A stretch of 64,000 nt of DNA. It comes from Ctena decussata (lineage: Eukaryota > Mollusca > Bivalvia > Lucinida > Lucinidae). Shown piece by piece: positions 48,540 through 61,875 of the stretch. Both the position numbers and the translations under genes were made by a program. Position 1 is the first letter of the stretch, and every line of letters starts with the position of its first letter. The notes beneath the pieces are model-generated. The model did no database searches. It was not told the DNA's origin and saw nothing but the letters and a program-made list of their open reading frames with translations. The stretch lies in NCBI GenBank assembly GCA_963989385.1, contig OZ022502.1:14247001-14311000 (forward strand), in the 5' to 3' direction.

Positions 48540-50485
48540 ATCCACTCAAAAGGGTTATTTTCCGTTTTGCTCAAATATTCACTTTTATGCCGCTCAAACG
48601 TCCATTTTTCCACTAAAATGCCCTGTCAATCCGCTCAAATGTTCTGCGCCGGTATGGTGCAAATCCATAAAATAGTGTTAGAGATATTAACTAAAATAAC
48701 TGGGCCATGAAATATAGACCCCATTGAACTACAGTTAGTATGAGGTAACTCACAAAATCGGCCCAAACCATTAACCCTAGCTTAATGCAATCCACGAAAT
48801 AGTGTTTTTTTTAGATGTTGGCTCAAAATCACTGGCCCATTCAAGATAGTTCACACTGACCTATAATTAGTATGAGGTAACTCATAGTGTCAACCCAAAC
48901 CATTAACCCAAGTGAAATGCAAATCCATATAATAGCGTTAAATATGTGAGACAAATTCACTGGACTATGACCTACAATTAGTATAAGGTCACTCACAGTA
49001 GCCCAAACCATTTAATCAAGAAATAGTGTTAGAAATATGAAGTAAACTCACTCGACCATGAAATATAGGTCACACTGACCTATATTTAATATGAGGTCAC
49101 TCACAGTGTCAACCCAAACCGTTTACCTTAAGTATGATGGAAACCGATAAAATAGTGATAGAAATATGAGGAAAACTTACTGGACCATGAAATATAGGTC
49201 ACACTGACCAACATATTGTATGAGGTCACTCACAGTGTTAAGCCCAAACCACTCGCCCAAGTATAAGGTAAATCCATGAAATAGTATTAGAAATATGCGG
49301 CCAACTCGCTGGACCATAAATAAAGGTCACTGTGACATACCTTCATTCTGATGTCAAACATCGGGTCATACTGAGTGATTATTCAAAGCAATCATGTTCA
49401 TACATAAACTTCAAGATATAAGGCAAATAACAGAACCTTGAAATATGAGTCACTATGGCCTACATTTTGTTTGTGGTCAAACAACGGATCATATTGACTT
49501 ATTACTCCAAGCATAAATGTTTATACATCAAACAGTTTCAATCACTGGGCCATGAAATAAAGTCACTGCTTTCAGTAGATCTTTCAGTAGATATATAGTA
49601 TGAAAGTGAGCTAAACGCAAAAGGTGAATATTTTTCTATGTTCAATGATTCGTAAAATATAGGTCATGGCCCAATATGCGTCACTGCATGCAGTAGATCT
49701 TTATCGGATCTACCTATGGAGCAAGTATGAGACTCTACCCCTTTTGGTTACTTAAAAAACTTAGCTAAACGGAACAGGTGAATATCTTATTCTATGTTCA
49801 ATGATCTGTTAAATATTCATCATGGCCCGATATGCATCGCTGCATTCAGTAGATCTTCCCGAGATGTACCTATGGAGCAAGTTTAAAGACTCAGTCCCTT
49901 TTTATTACTTAGAAACTGAGCTAAACGCAACAAGTGAATATTTTGCCTCTTTTCAATGATCCGTGAATTATAGGTCATAGCTCAATATGCATCACTGCTT
50001 TTTGTAGAGCTTTACCGGATGTATCTATTGAGCAAGTTTGAAGACTCTATCCCTTTTGATTACTTAAAAACTGAGCTAAACGCAAAGAAGAATATTTGTT
50101 CTATGTTCAGTGACAGTGAATTATAGGTCATGACCCAATTAGCATCATTGCATTAAGTAGATCTTCACCAAATGTACCTATGGAGCAAATTTGAAGAAAC
50201 TATCCCTATTGGTTACATAGAAACTGAGCTGAAAGCATCAGGTGAATATTTTTGTCTATGTTCGATGATCCGTAAAATATAGGCCACAGACCAATATGCA
50301 TCGCTGCTTTCAGTAGATGTTTCTTAGTTGTATATATGGAGCAAGTTTTGAAGACTCTATGTTAAACTTAGAAACTAAGCTAAACGCAACAGGTGAATAT
50401 TTTTGCTAACGCACATAAAGGCGCACGCGCACTCATACGCAGACGCACATGATAAGCGCTACTTTTGCTTCGCAAAGTCGCACTA
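48540..50485 (+). mobile_element. Tandem-repeat element III (pearl/Helentron-like)
   Basis: Two blocks: about six units of roughly 125 bp (48650-49320; taaaatagtgttagaaatat, ggtcactcacagtgtcaacc), then five of roughly 153 bp (49600-50400; gagctaaacgcaacaggtga, atctacctatggagcaagtt). A GCGCAC/ACGCAC-rich tract (50410-50447) and the hairpin acttttgcttcgcaaagt (50461-50478) follow. The left boundary is uncertain. Confidence 0.6.
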
Positions 50486-51008
50486 AAATCGACAAGAATT
50501 TGTGATACATATATATTACTCAAACAGTTTGGTCAATATGACAAAACATCAATTCCTATTAAAAATTGTTCTGAGTTTTTCATATCATAAAAAACTATAA
50601 TGAGGTATCATTAATTCCAACCTGTAGTGTCCGTAAATAAACGCAACTTTATGACAAGATTTAATGTATTTTGTAGAAAAAATGCAGGACAAATAAGAGA
50701 TTTATTGATCTCACAACATCATCGCCACTAGACTGCAGTTTTGCCGACAATCATCCAGTTTGTGATATCTCAGACTCTTCTGAGATATTATAAAATCCTG
50801 TTTAGAGATCTAACAGAATGGAGCTTATGTTTATACCTGACAAGAAATAAAGAACGTGAGAAGATTAATCTGGCCATTTTTACTCGGAAGCTGAAATTAT
50901 TGTAATTGCCGACATCACCTAGGGATCGGAGGGTCTCGTTTTAACTTAGAGAATAGGGTATTCTATGGTCTTGTGTTCGAATAATAAGGAATATTTTAGT
51001 AATGTTTT

Positions 51009-51911
51009 AAGGGACGAGTCATTTATTATCAGGTGGAGGTGGGGGGGGGTAAATTTTCATATGGTTCACCAAACTTTTTCCGACCCCACACCCCAGTCTC
51101 ACCAGTATTATTTTGCCGACCCCCCACCCCCAAATAGATGACAAACAATTTTATGATCCCCCACACCCAGCTACCCTTCACACACCTTCACCATATTACC
51201 TATTTTATGTCAGACTGACCTCATTCAAAACATATATGAAACACAAAGATTATTTTCTTATTTTAACAGGTTAATTATTCATGGTCTGTGTAAAATTGTC
51301 TACATTTTTTAAACTTTCTTCTGCTAATGGCCATCCAGCAATCTGTTGTCCACTGCTTAACAGCTTAATAATTATACTTGTTAAAGCTTATACTTGGGCG
51401 TCTGGGTGACGGGGGTCTGGGGCTGCGGCCCCAGAAGCCACAGTAGTTCTGCTGATGAAAAGGCACCTGGAGAGCTGATATCACAAATGCAGACATTAAA
51501 TTTAATTGAGAACAAAATCATCTACTTGACATGATTTTATAGACACCTTCATACTGTTGTTTTCTAGCAAATCAATGAAAAGAACTGTCTTTTTTATATG
51601 AAGCTGCCAATGTTTCGTGTGTCATTTCCATATATGCCCTTAAGTTTTGAGTTTGAAAGAAAAAGAGTGAAGTTTTAGGAGTAATGGGAGACCTGGAAGC
51701 CCCCCCCCCCCCCCCAATGAAGGTCGACGTAAGAATTCTGACACCCCACCCTCCACAATATGTTTGATAAAATATATGACCCCCTTGCTCCGAGGCTTAT
51801 TGATTTCCGACCCCCCCCCCCCCCCCCCAGTACATCACCACATCACCAAATACAATTCCGATCCCCTAAATATACTCAGTCCCCCACACCTGATAATAAA
51901 TTACTCGTCCC
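51009..51911. mobile_element. About 900-bp element with gggacgagtcatttattatc ends
   Basis: The left end agggacgagtcatttattat is inverted at the right end (ataataaattactcgtccc). Just inside both ends are G or C runs. The interior shares the order tgacaaa, ccccaca, tcagactgacctcattcaaa, a tggggc segment and gttctgctgatgaaa with 59205-60001. No transposase frame. Confidence 0.7.
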
Positions 51912-53204
51912 AAATTTCAAGCAAAAAAAATTAAAAGTTACGTTTTCTAGCCTCAAAAAAGTGTTACAGTTGTCGTAACAGTCGACAGCCTGCGTTTGAT
52001 CTCGAATGTATGAAGAAAACACTCTTTATTGTTCTGTTTGTTTGATATGAAAGATGTTTTGTGTAATTAGCCTTGTAAACAGCAGACTGCATGTAACATA
52101 AGAGCATTTTCGGTAACAAGCGGTTATCCAAAGAGTTGAAGCAGTTCCGGTGAAACTTACAAATAGAGACTATGTTCCACCTATAATAATTGTTGTTTTC
52201 TTATGACAACAGGAGGAGCATGGATTCTTATATTACTAAAGGAGACAGAGCTCCAGCTGTTGTTACATCATGTATCATGTCATGACAACAGGAGGAGCAT
52301 GGTTTCCTATAGTACGTACAGAGACCATGCTCCATCTGTTGTTATAATCTGATGACTGCAGGTGGAGCATAATTACCTATCGTACTAACAGAGACCATGC
52401 TCAAGCTGTTCTTATAATCTGAGGACAACAGGAGGAGCATGGTTTCCTATAAAACTATCAAAGGTCATGCTCCAGCTGTTGTTATAATCTGATGACAATA
52501 GGAGGGGCATGGTTTCCTATAGTACTAACAGAGACCGTGATTCAGCTTTTGTGATCATCTGATGACATGAGGCATTGTACTTATAGAGACCACGCTTCGG
52601 CCGTTGTAATAATCTGATGATAACAGAAAGAGAATGGCTTCCTGAAGTACTAACATTGACCATGCTCCAGCTGCTGTTATAACCTGATGACAACAAGAGG
52701 AGCATGGTTTCCTTTAGAACTATCAGAGCTGCTTCGGTTAGCTGTGCATGTCTTTGGTACACTTTCGACAATCTGTGTGTATGTATGTGCTTCTTTTCCT
52801 ATTGGTTTTGAAAGCGGAATGTGGGATTTGATTGTATTAATTCCTGATCATTGCCTATCTTTTTACTTTCCTATAGTACTAACAGAGACCTGCTTCAGCT
52901 GTTGTTTTAATATGATAACAACAGGAGAAGCATCTTCTCCTATTGTACTAACGGACGTGACGTTACATGTTTTTGAAATACAGTCTAGTCTCTGAAGAAG
53001 ACGAAAGTCTAAACGTGAAAACCTGTGTTTTGTCATATTTCTGAACTTAATTGTACTAAAAGAGAGCACGCTACAGCTATTGTTATAATCTGCTGAAAAC
53101 AGAAAGAGCATGGTTTCCTATAATACTTACAATCCAATCCTCAGGGGTTGTTTGCAATCATTTTCCATTATTCATGTCCCTTAATACCATTCCATTTCGA
53201 TAGA

Positions 53205-53522
53205 TTTAAGCCCCCCCCCCCCCCCCCCCCCCCCAGTAATTCATTACTGACCGTTCCAAGGCGGTAGTTCTGTTGTGGTTCTCTGTTGCCTGTTTTTGGT
53301 GTCAGAGTTTCTGTAATGTTTTACCTTATGTATGGTCTTATTATTTTTGGTTCGGTTTGGGTTGCTGAGTGGCCACCTTTCGGGAACAAGCTGCTCACTC
53401 GGTTGGCCATAGGTTCTCTGTATCTTGATTATTTGTAATCTTAGTTGTTTCCAACTATGGTTTGAGGGCTGGATTTTGATTTTGATTGTTTCAGTTCCTG
53501 GTCTTTGCATACTTTTTACTCC
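53205..53522 (+). repeat. Dispersed repeat P, copy 3, inserted in satellite
   Basis: Long C run, agtaattcattactgaccgt, ggttgctgagtggccacctt, then actatggtttgagggctgga...tactttttact. The last 67 bases also occur as the extra piece in the palindrome arm at 27333-27403. Confidence 0.7.
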
Positions 53523-56500
53523 TATAATACTTACAGACTGTTGCAATAATCTGATGACAAAAGGAGAAGCATGGTTTCTTAAAGTAATTACAGAGACCAT
53601 GCTACAGCTGATGGTATCATCTGATGACAACAGGAGGAGCATGGTATTCTATAGTACTTTCAGAGACCATCCTCCAGCTGTTATTATATTGTGATGACAA
53701 CGGGAGGAACATGATTTCTTATAGTACTATTAGATCCCATGCTTCAGCTGTTATTATAATCTGATAACAACAGGAGTAGCATGGTTTTCTGTAGTGCTAA
53801 CAGAGACCATGCTCCACTTATTGTTATAATCTGATGACAACAGTGGAGCATGAATACCTACAGTACTTGCAGAGATTATGCTCCAGCAGGATTTCCTATA
53901 TACTAAACAGAGACCATGCGCCAGCTGTTGTTATAATCTCATGACGACAGGTGGAGCATGGTTTCCTATATACTTAACAGAGACCATGCTCCAGCTGTTG
54001 GTATACTCATATGACAACAGGAGGAGCAAGACTTCGTATACACTTAACAGCGACCATGCTCCAGCTGTTGGTATACACACATGATAACAGGTGGAGCAGG
54101 ATTTCCTATATACTGAACAAAGACCATGCTTCAGCTATTGTTATTCTGTCATGACAACAGGGGGAGCATGATTTCCTATATACTTATCAGAGACTATTCT
54201 CTAGCTGTTGGTATACTCTCATGACAACAGATAGGGTAGATTTTCCTATATACTAACACAGACCATGCTCCAGCTGTTGTTATACTCTCATGACGAGAGG
54301 TGGAGCATGATTTCCTATATACTTCATAGAGACTATGCTCCAGCTGCTGTTATACTCTCATGACAACAGGTGGAGCAAAACTTCCTGAATACTTAACTGA
54401 GACCATGCTTCAGCTGTTGTTATACTCTCATGACAACAGGTGGAACAGGATTTCTCATATACTTAACAGAGACCATGCTGAAGCTGTTGTTATATTCTCA
54501 TGTCAACAGGTGGAGCACAATTTGCTATATTTTCTAACAGAGACCATGCTCCAGATATTGGTATACTCTCATGCCAACAGGTGGAGCATGATTTCCCATA
54601 TACTTAACAGAGATCATGCTGAAGTTGTTGTTATATTCTCGTGTCAACAGGTGGAGCAGGATTTCCTATATACTTAACAGAGACCATGCTCCAGCTGTTG
54701 TTATATTCTCATGGCAACAGGTGACGCACGATTTCCTATATACTGAACAGAGACCATGCTCCAGCTGTTGTTATACTCTGATGACAACAGGTGTAGCATG
54801 ATTTCCTATATACTGAACAGAGACCATGCTCCAGCTAATGTTAAACTCTAATGACAACAGGTGGAGCATGATTTCCTATATACTTAACAGAGACCATGCT
54901 CCAGATGTTGTTATACTCTCAGGACAACAGGTGGAGCATGGTTTCCTACATACTTAACAAGGACAATGCTCCAGTTGTTGGTATACTCTCATGACAACAG
55001 GTGGAGCATGATTTCCTATATACTCAACAGAGACCATGCTCGGGCTGTTGTTATATTCTCACGACAACAGGTGGAGCATGATTTCCTATATTCTCAACAG
55101 AGAACATGCTCGAGCTGTTGTTATATTCTCATGACCATAGGTGGAGCATGGTTTCCTATATACATAAGAGAGACCATGCTCCAGCTGTTGTTATACTCTC
55201 ACGACAAAAGGGGGAGCATGGTTTCCTATATACTTAACAGAGACCATGCTCAAGCTGTTGTTATACTCTCATGATAACAGGTAGAGTAGGATTTCCTATA
55301 AACTTAACAGAGACCATGCTCCAGCTGTTGTTATACTCCCGTGCCAACAGGTGGAGCAGGATTTCCTTTTTACTAAACAGAGACCATGCTCCAGCTGTTG
55401 TTATATTCTCATGACAACAGGTGGAGCATGATTTCCTATATACTTAACAGAGACCATGCTCCAGCTGTAGTTTTACTCTCATGACAACAGGTGGAGAATG
55501 ATTTCCTATATACTTAACAGAGACCAAGCTCCAGCTGTTGTTTTACTCTCATGACAACAGGTGGAGCAGGATTTCCCATATACTTAACTGAGACCATGCT
55601 GAAACTGTTGTTATAATCTCATGTCAACAGGAGGAGCAGGATTTCATATATACTTAACAGAGACCATGCTCCAGCTGTTGTTATATTTTCATGACAACAG
55701 GTGGCGCATGTTATCCTATAACTGAACAGAGACCATGAACCAGCTGTTGTTATACTCTGATGACAACAGGTGTAGCATGATTGCCTATATACTTAAAAGA
55801 GACCATGCTCCAGATGTTGTTATACTCTCATGACAACAGGTGGAGCATGGTTTCCTTCACACTTAACATGGACCATGCTCCAGTTGTTGGTATACTCTCA
55901 TTACAACAGGTGAAGCATGATTTCCTATTTACTTAACAGAGACCATGCTCCGGCTGTTATTATATTCTCATGACAACAGGTGGAGCATGATTTCCTATAT
56001 ACTTAACAGAGACCATGCTGCAGAAATTGTTATACTCTCATGACAACAGATGTAGCATGATTTCCTATATGCTTAACAGAGACCATCCTCAAGTTGTTGT
56101 TATACTCTCGTGACAACAGGAGGAGCCTAAATTTCGTATACACTAAACAGAGACCATGCTCAAGCTGTTGTTATACTCTCAAAACAATAGGTAGAGTAGG
56201 ATTTCCTAATCACTTAACAGAGACCATGTTCCAGCTGTTGTTATTCTCTCATTACAACAGGTGGAGCAGGATTTCCTTTTTACTAAACAGAGACCATGCT
56301 CCAGCTGCTGTTATATTCTCATGACAACAGGTTAGCATGATTTTCTATATACTTAACAGAGACCATGCTACAGCTGTCGTTTTACTGTCATGACAACAGG
56401 AGGAGCAGTATTTCCTATATACTTAACAGAGACCATGCTCCAGCTGTTGTTATACTCTGATGTAAAACAGCTGGAGCAGGATTTCCTATATACTTAAAAG

Positions 56501-57360
56501 AGACCATGCTCCATCTGTTGGTATACTCTCATAACAACAGGTAGAGCATGATTTCCTATATACTCAACAGAGACCATGCGTCTGCTGTTGTTATCTTCTC
56601 ATGACAACAGGTGCAGCATGATTTCCTATATACTTAACCGAGACAATGCTCCAGATGTTGTTATCCTCTCATGACAACAGGTGGAGCATATGTTCCTATA
56701 TACATAACAGAGATTATGCTCAAGCTGTTGTTATACTCTCGTGACAACAGGAGGAGCATGATATCGTATACACTAAACAGAGATAAGGGTACAGCTGTTG
56801 TTATACTCTCATGACAACAGGTGAAGCTTGATTTCCTCAACCCTTAACAGAGACCATGCTCAAGCTGTTGTTATAATCTCGTGACAACAGGTGGAGCAGG
56901 ATTTCCTTTTTACTAAACAGAGACCATGCAACAGCTGTTGTTATATTCTCATGACAACAGGTGGTGCATGACTTCCTATATACTTCACAGAGACCATGCT
57001 CCAGCTGTTGTTATACTCCCATAAGAACAGGTGGAGCATGACTTCCTGTATACTTAACAGAGACCATGCTCCAGATGTTGATATACTCCCATAACAACAG
57101 GTGGAGCACGACTTCCTGTATACTTAACAGAGACCATACTCCCATAACAACGGGTGGAGAATGATTACCTATATACTTAACAGAACGATGCTCCAGATGT
57201 TGTTTAACTGTCATGACAACAGGTGGCGCCGATTTTTCCTATTCACTTAACAGAGACCATGCTCCAGCAGTTATACTCTCTTCACAACAGGTGGAGCATG
57301 ATTTCCTATATACATAAGAGAGACCATGCTCTAGCTGTTGTTATACTCTCATGACAACAG

Positions 57361-58620
57361 GTGAAGCAGACTTTTCTATATACTTAACAGAGACCATGCT
57401 CCAGATGTTGTTATACTCCCATAACAACAGGTGGAGCATGATTACCTATATACTTAACAGAGACCATGCTCCAGATGTTGTTATACTCTTATGACAACAG
57501 GTGGCGCATGATTTCCTATTCACTTAACACAGACCATGCTCCAGCTGTTGTTATACTCTCATGACAACAGGTGGAGCATGGTTTCCTATATACAAAAGAG
57601 GGATCATGCTTCAGCTGTTGTTATACTCTCTTGACAACAGGTGGAGCATGATAACCTGTATACTTAACAGAGACAATGCTCCAGATGTTGATAAACTCTC
57701 GTGACAACAGGTGGAGCAGGATTTCCAATATACATAAGAGAGACCATGCTCCAGCTGTTGCTATACTCTCATGACAACTGGTGGAGCAGGATTCTCTATA
57801 TACTTAACAAATACCATGCTCCAGCTGGTGTTATACTCTCATGACAACAGGTGAAGCAGGATTTCCTTTCACTAAACAGAGACCATGCTCCAGATGTTGT
57901 TATTCTTTCATGACAACAGATGGTGCATGATTTCCTATTCACTTAACATAGACCATGCTCCAGCTGTTGTTATACTCTCATGACAACAGGTGAAGCAGAC
58001 TTTTCTATATACTTAACAGAGACCATGCTCCAGATGTTGTTATACTCCCATAACAACAGGTGGAGCATGATTACCTATATACTTAACAGAGACCATGCTC
58101 CAGATGTTGTTATACTCTTATGACATCAGGTGGCGCATGATTTCCTATTCACTTAACCCAGACCATGCTCCAGCTTTTGTTATACTCTCATGACAACAGG
58201 TGGAGCATGGTTTCCTATATACATAAGAGGGATCATGCTTCAGCTGTTGTTATACTCTCTTGACAACAGGTGGAGCATGATAACCTGTATACTTAACAGA
58301 GACCATGCTCCAGATGTCCGTATACTCTCGTGACAACAGGTGGAGCAGGATTTCCAATATACATAAAAGAGACCATGCTCCAGCTGTTGCTATACTCTCA
58401 TGACAACAGGTGGAGCAGGATTTTCTATATACTTAACAAAGACCATGCTCCAGCTGGTGTTATACTCTCATGACAACAGGTGAAGCAGGATTTCCTTTCA
58501 CTAAACAGAGACCATGCTCCAGATGTTGTTATTCTTTCATGAAAACAGGTGGCGCATGATTTCCTATTCACTTAACAGAGACCATGCTCCAGCTGTTATT
58601 ATACTCTCATGACAACAGAT
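57361..58620 (-). repeat. 629-bp higher-order duplication in right array
   Basis: gtgaagcagacttttctata occurs at 57361 and again at 57990. The next nine monomers repeat with the same rare variants (acataagagggatcatgctt; tgataacctgtatacttaac). Confidence 0.85.
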
Positions 58621-59204
58621 GGAGCATGATTTCCTTTATTCATAAGATCGACCATGCTGTAGCTGCTGTTATTCTCTTATGACAACAGGTGGAGCAGGAT
58701 TTTCTATATACTTAACAAAGAACATGCTCCAGCTGTTGTTATACTCTCATGACAACAGGTGGAACATGATTACCTATTCACTTAACAGAGACCATGCTCC
58801 AGCTGTTGTAATACTCTCATGACAACAGGTGAAGCATGATTTCCTATATTCTTAACAAAGACCATGCTTCAGCTGTTGTTATACTCTCATGACAACAGGT
58901 GGAGCATGATTTCCTATATATTTAACAGAGACCATGCTCCAGCTTTTGTTATACTCTCATGACAACATGTGGAGCATGATTTCCTATATACATGTACTTA
59001 ACAGAGACAATGCTCCAGCTGTTGTTATGGTTTCTTATATGGCAAATAGAGAGCGTGCTGCAGCTGTGCTGTAGTAAACACTAACAGAGGCCAAGCTGTA
59101 GCTGTTGTCAGGCTAAAGGAGATCGTGCTCCAGCTGTAATCATGAAATTATAACAACAGCTGCATCACGGTCCCTATTTGTCATATAGGAAATCATACTA
59201 CCTA

Positions 59205-60106
59205 CAAGTTTCATTATATTTGGTTTTCACCCCCCCCCCACCCCCCTCCAGACAGGTGACAAAATGTTTATGACCCATCCTCCCACCCCAAACCCCCACA
59301 ACCCTAATGTTAAACAGACCTCAAGAACCTTTATAACTTTATAATAGACAGACCTCAATCAAACTTTTGGGCCGATTAATAGTTCGTTATTTTTTTTTCT
59401 GCAAATGTCCACCAAGAAACTGATGCTGAATGCTCTATAAAGCTGTAATAACATTAAGGGCGTTGTTGGGCCCAGTCCCCAGATTCCAGAGCAGTTTTTA
59501 CTGATGACAAAGAACCGTCACAAACGCAGGCGTTACTTGAGAACATATCCTCTGATCGACATGTTTTAAGACTATTCATTGTATATTTTCCATACATCAA
59601 TGTTTTTTTTTTCTTTTCTTTTTTTTTGTTTTTTTTTTTTTTTTTTTTTGGGGGGGGGGGGGGTGGGGGGGAATAGAGCGACCCTAGTATTTTCCTCTTT
59701 GTAAGCGTTTGTAAATCTTAAATTTGAAAGAATAGAATTAATTTGAAAGTGTATGTGTAATGAGGAGTCTTGAACATTATTTTTAGATTAAGACAAATCG
59801 ATTTTTTTCCATTTGTCTTTATTTAAAAAAGAAATTATGCAAGCCCCCCCACCCCAATCCCTCCACACACTCCACGCCCTCCCCTCCCAGTAGATCACCA
59901 ATAAACCGCCTCCCCTCCCCCCCCCCCCCGCCACAAACACACACATATACCCTCCTGAATGTACCGGCCCCCCAACCTTATAGTAAATGACTCGGCCCTA
60001 ATACTTGCATTCAGTAAAAGGACCAATGAAACATATTAAACAATGTCAATTGTTTGTTTATTAGATCTACAGGTAAATATATCAAACTGGCCAACATTTT
60101 TGTTGC
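59205..60106 (+). repeat. Right flank of satellite: element related to 51009-51911, plus shared flank
   Basis: Shares several ordered blocks with the 900-bp element at 51009 and ends at the same kind of terminus (actcggccctaatacttgca). Includes T and G runs near 59585-59665. From 59805 to 60106 it is also the mirror of 40480-40765. Confidence 0.7.
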
Positions 60107-60304
60107 TCGAACTTCGAAAAGAGATGAACATGTTTCGTATTCAAATTCTTCAACGATAATTTTTGCATGATCCACACACCACAGTCATAAAAGCTGTCTG
60201 TTTTAATTGAATACAGTTCCTAAATTGTCTATTGATGCAGCGACTTAAAAATAGATCGGTCGATATGTGCTATATTTAAACGAGCTATTAATAGTATATA
60301 GTTG

Positions 60305-60354
60305 AGCATGCGCATTGCCAGGTCATGCGCGGCCTGTTGTCGTTTTCCCTCTCC
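60305..60354 (+). repeat. Outer flank of the large inverted structure, right
   Basis: ggcctgttgtcgttttccct and the adjacent gcatgcgc/catgcgc are the reverse complement of 38151-38200. Confidence 0.7.
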
Positions 60355-60865
60355 CGTTTCAGAGATATGAGAATCAGAAAGGTTTAACTCAAAACTTAGA
60401 CATAATGAAAATGCCTAGGTCCGAATAATTGATCCCTGGCCCAACCCTGAGGCCCGACCCAAGGGCGTGTGTAGTTTGCATCAAGTGTAATGCTAATGAA
60501 ATATCATTAACAATCTGTGAAAAGAATCTGATGTGTGTTACTGAGATATGAGCAATCAAAAAAGGTTTAACGAAAAACGTTGACGTAAAGTTGACGAATG
60601 GACGGACGAACGTACAAACGAACGAAAGAACAGGCGAACGGAATGAATGACAAAAACTATATAACCTCTGACAAACGTCGTATTACGGGTGTATAATTAA
60701 GCTAGACTACAATTTTCTGACATGAAACCTTGTTACAGCCTTCACTGATTAAATAAGAACAATAACAATGCGATTCTAGTTCGCGCCATTGAGCATCTTA
60801 ATTATAAGGCTATAAATGCAGTTCAAATAAATGGCAGCACAGGAGAATGGTTCAGAACAACAATT

Positions 60866-60940
60866 GGATCCAGCGGGTCTCGAGCCCGGGACGGCTAGAT
60901 CAGTAGGCCAGCGCTTAACCTACTGAGCTACCCGGGCTCC
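60866..60940 (-). mobile_element. tRNA-derived SINE head
   Basis: On the minus strand, gggtagctcagtaggttaag and gtcccgggctcgagaccc are A- and B-box-like. Body mostly absent. It directly precedes the reverse transcriptase fragment. Confidence 0.7.
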
Positions 60941-60979
60941 CGTCCCGGCAAGGATGCCTTCTCATATCCACCCTCTTCA

Positions 60980-61875
60980 ACTTTTCTCGAAAGGACTATA
61001 ATTGATGGTGTGGAAGAAGATAATTGGGAAGCTCAGCATAGGCGGCAGAACTATTACCAATCTGCAGTTTGCTGATGACATTGACGTTCTTGCTGGGGAA
61101 GAGCAGGAACTAGAAACCCTAGTTGAAAGTGTCAACAAAACCTGCACTAGGTATAAATTGGAGATACGTGCTGAGAAGACCAAACTAATGACAAACAGTG
61201 CCAGTGGCTTCCAAAGGGAGATCAATGTTTCAGGAAGCAGCTTTGGCCGGTTTCACGCTTCAAGCACCTAAAAACAATTATCTCAGATAAAGGATCAAAA
61301 CCAGAGGTTCTCTCAAGGTTTGCACAAGCCACTTCAGCTCTTACAAAGCTGATACAACTATTGAGAGTTAACAACATATCTCAAAGGTGAAACTGATGCG
61401 CGCCCTTGTCATATCCATACATTTTTCTGCCTGTGAGTCATGGACCTTCACAGCAGAGTTAGAAAAACGAATGCAAGCTTTTAAAATGAGCGGCTATCGA
61501 AGGTACATCTGAACATCTTGTACAGAGGCCAGGTTACTAATGAAACTATTCGCAGAAAGATCCAAACAGTCATTAAAGAAAATGACTAATTCCTGACCGA
61601 GGTCAAGGTCTTCTGGTTTACCAAAGACAATTCTGCAGGGCACAGCGAAAAAAAAGGACGATGTAGACAGAGGAGGAGGTGGGACCACAATATTAAGGAG
61701 TGGACAGAGATGGACTTTGCTAGATCAGCTAGAACAGCTGATGACAGGAACAGATGGAAAGGAATTGTTTTAAAGTCGTCTCCTGTGCCTCAACGACCTC
61801 GCAAGGTTATGCAACAGACTCGACTGGTTATCAGGCAGCAAACCCCGTTTACAAAGATTACTTGCAACCTATTGC
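60980..61875 (+). pseudogene. Dead non-LTR reverse transcriptase fragment, copy 2
   Basis: Reads IGGRTITNLQFADDIDVLAG; FADD is the catalytic box of reverse transcriptases. It continues RYKLEIRAEKTKLMTNS, then shifts frame to a SDKGSKPEVLSRFAQATSAL segment, and later EWTEMDFARSARTADDRNRW and PQRPRKVMQQTR. This is the 3' half of a LINE-like ORF, broken by stops and frameshifts from about 61270 on. The clade is not determined. Confidence 0.85.

Larger units (their letters stand above)
52160..59190 (-). repeat. 70-bp hairpin satellite, right array (inverted)
   Basis: Reverse complement of the left-array unit (gagaccatgctccagctgtt, gttatactctcatgacaaca, ggtggagcatgatttcctat, atacttaaca), roughly 95 monomers. 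The first 1.7 kb is a divergent subfamily with ataatctgatgacaacagga and ctatagtactaaca, broken by inserts at about 52735-52870 and 53130-53522. The last monomers (59030-59190) are degraded and partly flipped. Confidence 0.97.

Noticed and set aside
54360..55274. Frames of about 100 residues with repeats such as LQLLLYSHDNRWS
   Set aside because: Satellite monomers read through in frame; unit length and stops vary and no start or splice context is conserved.
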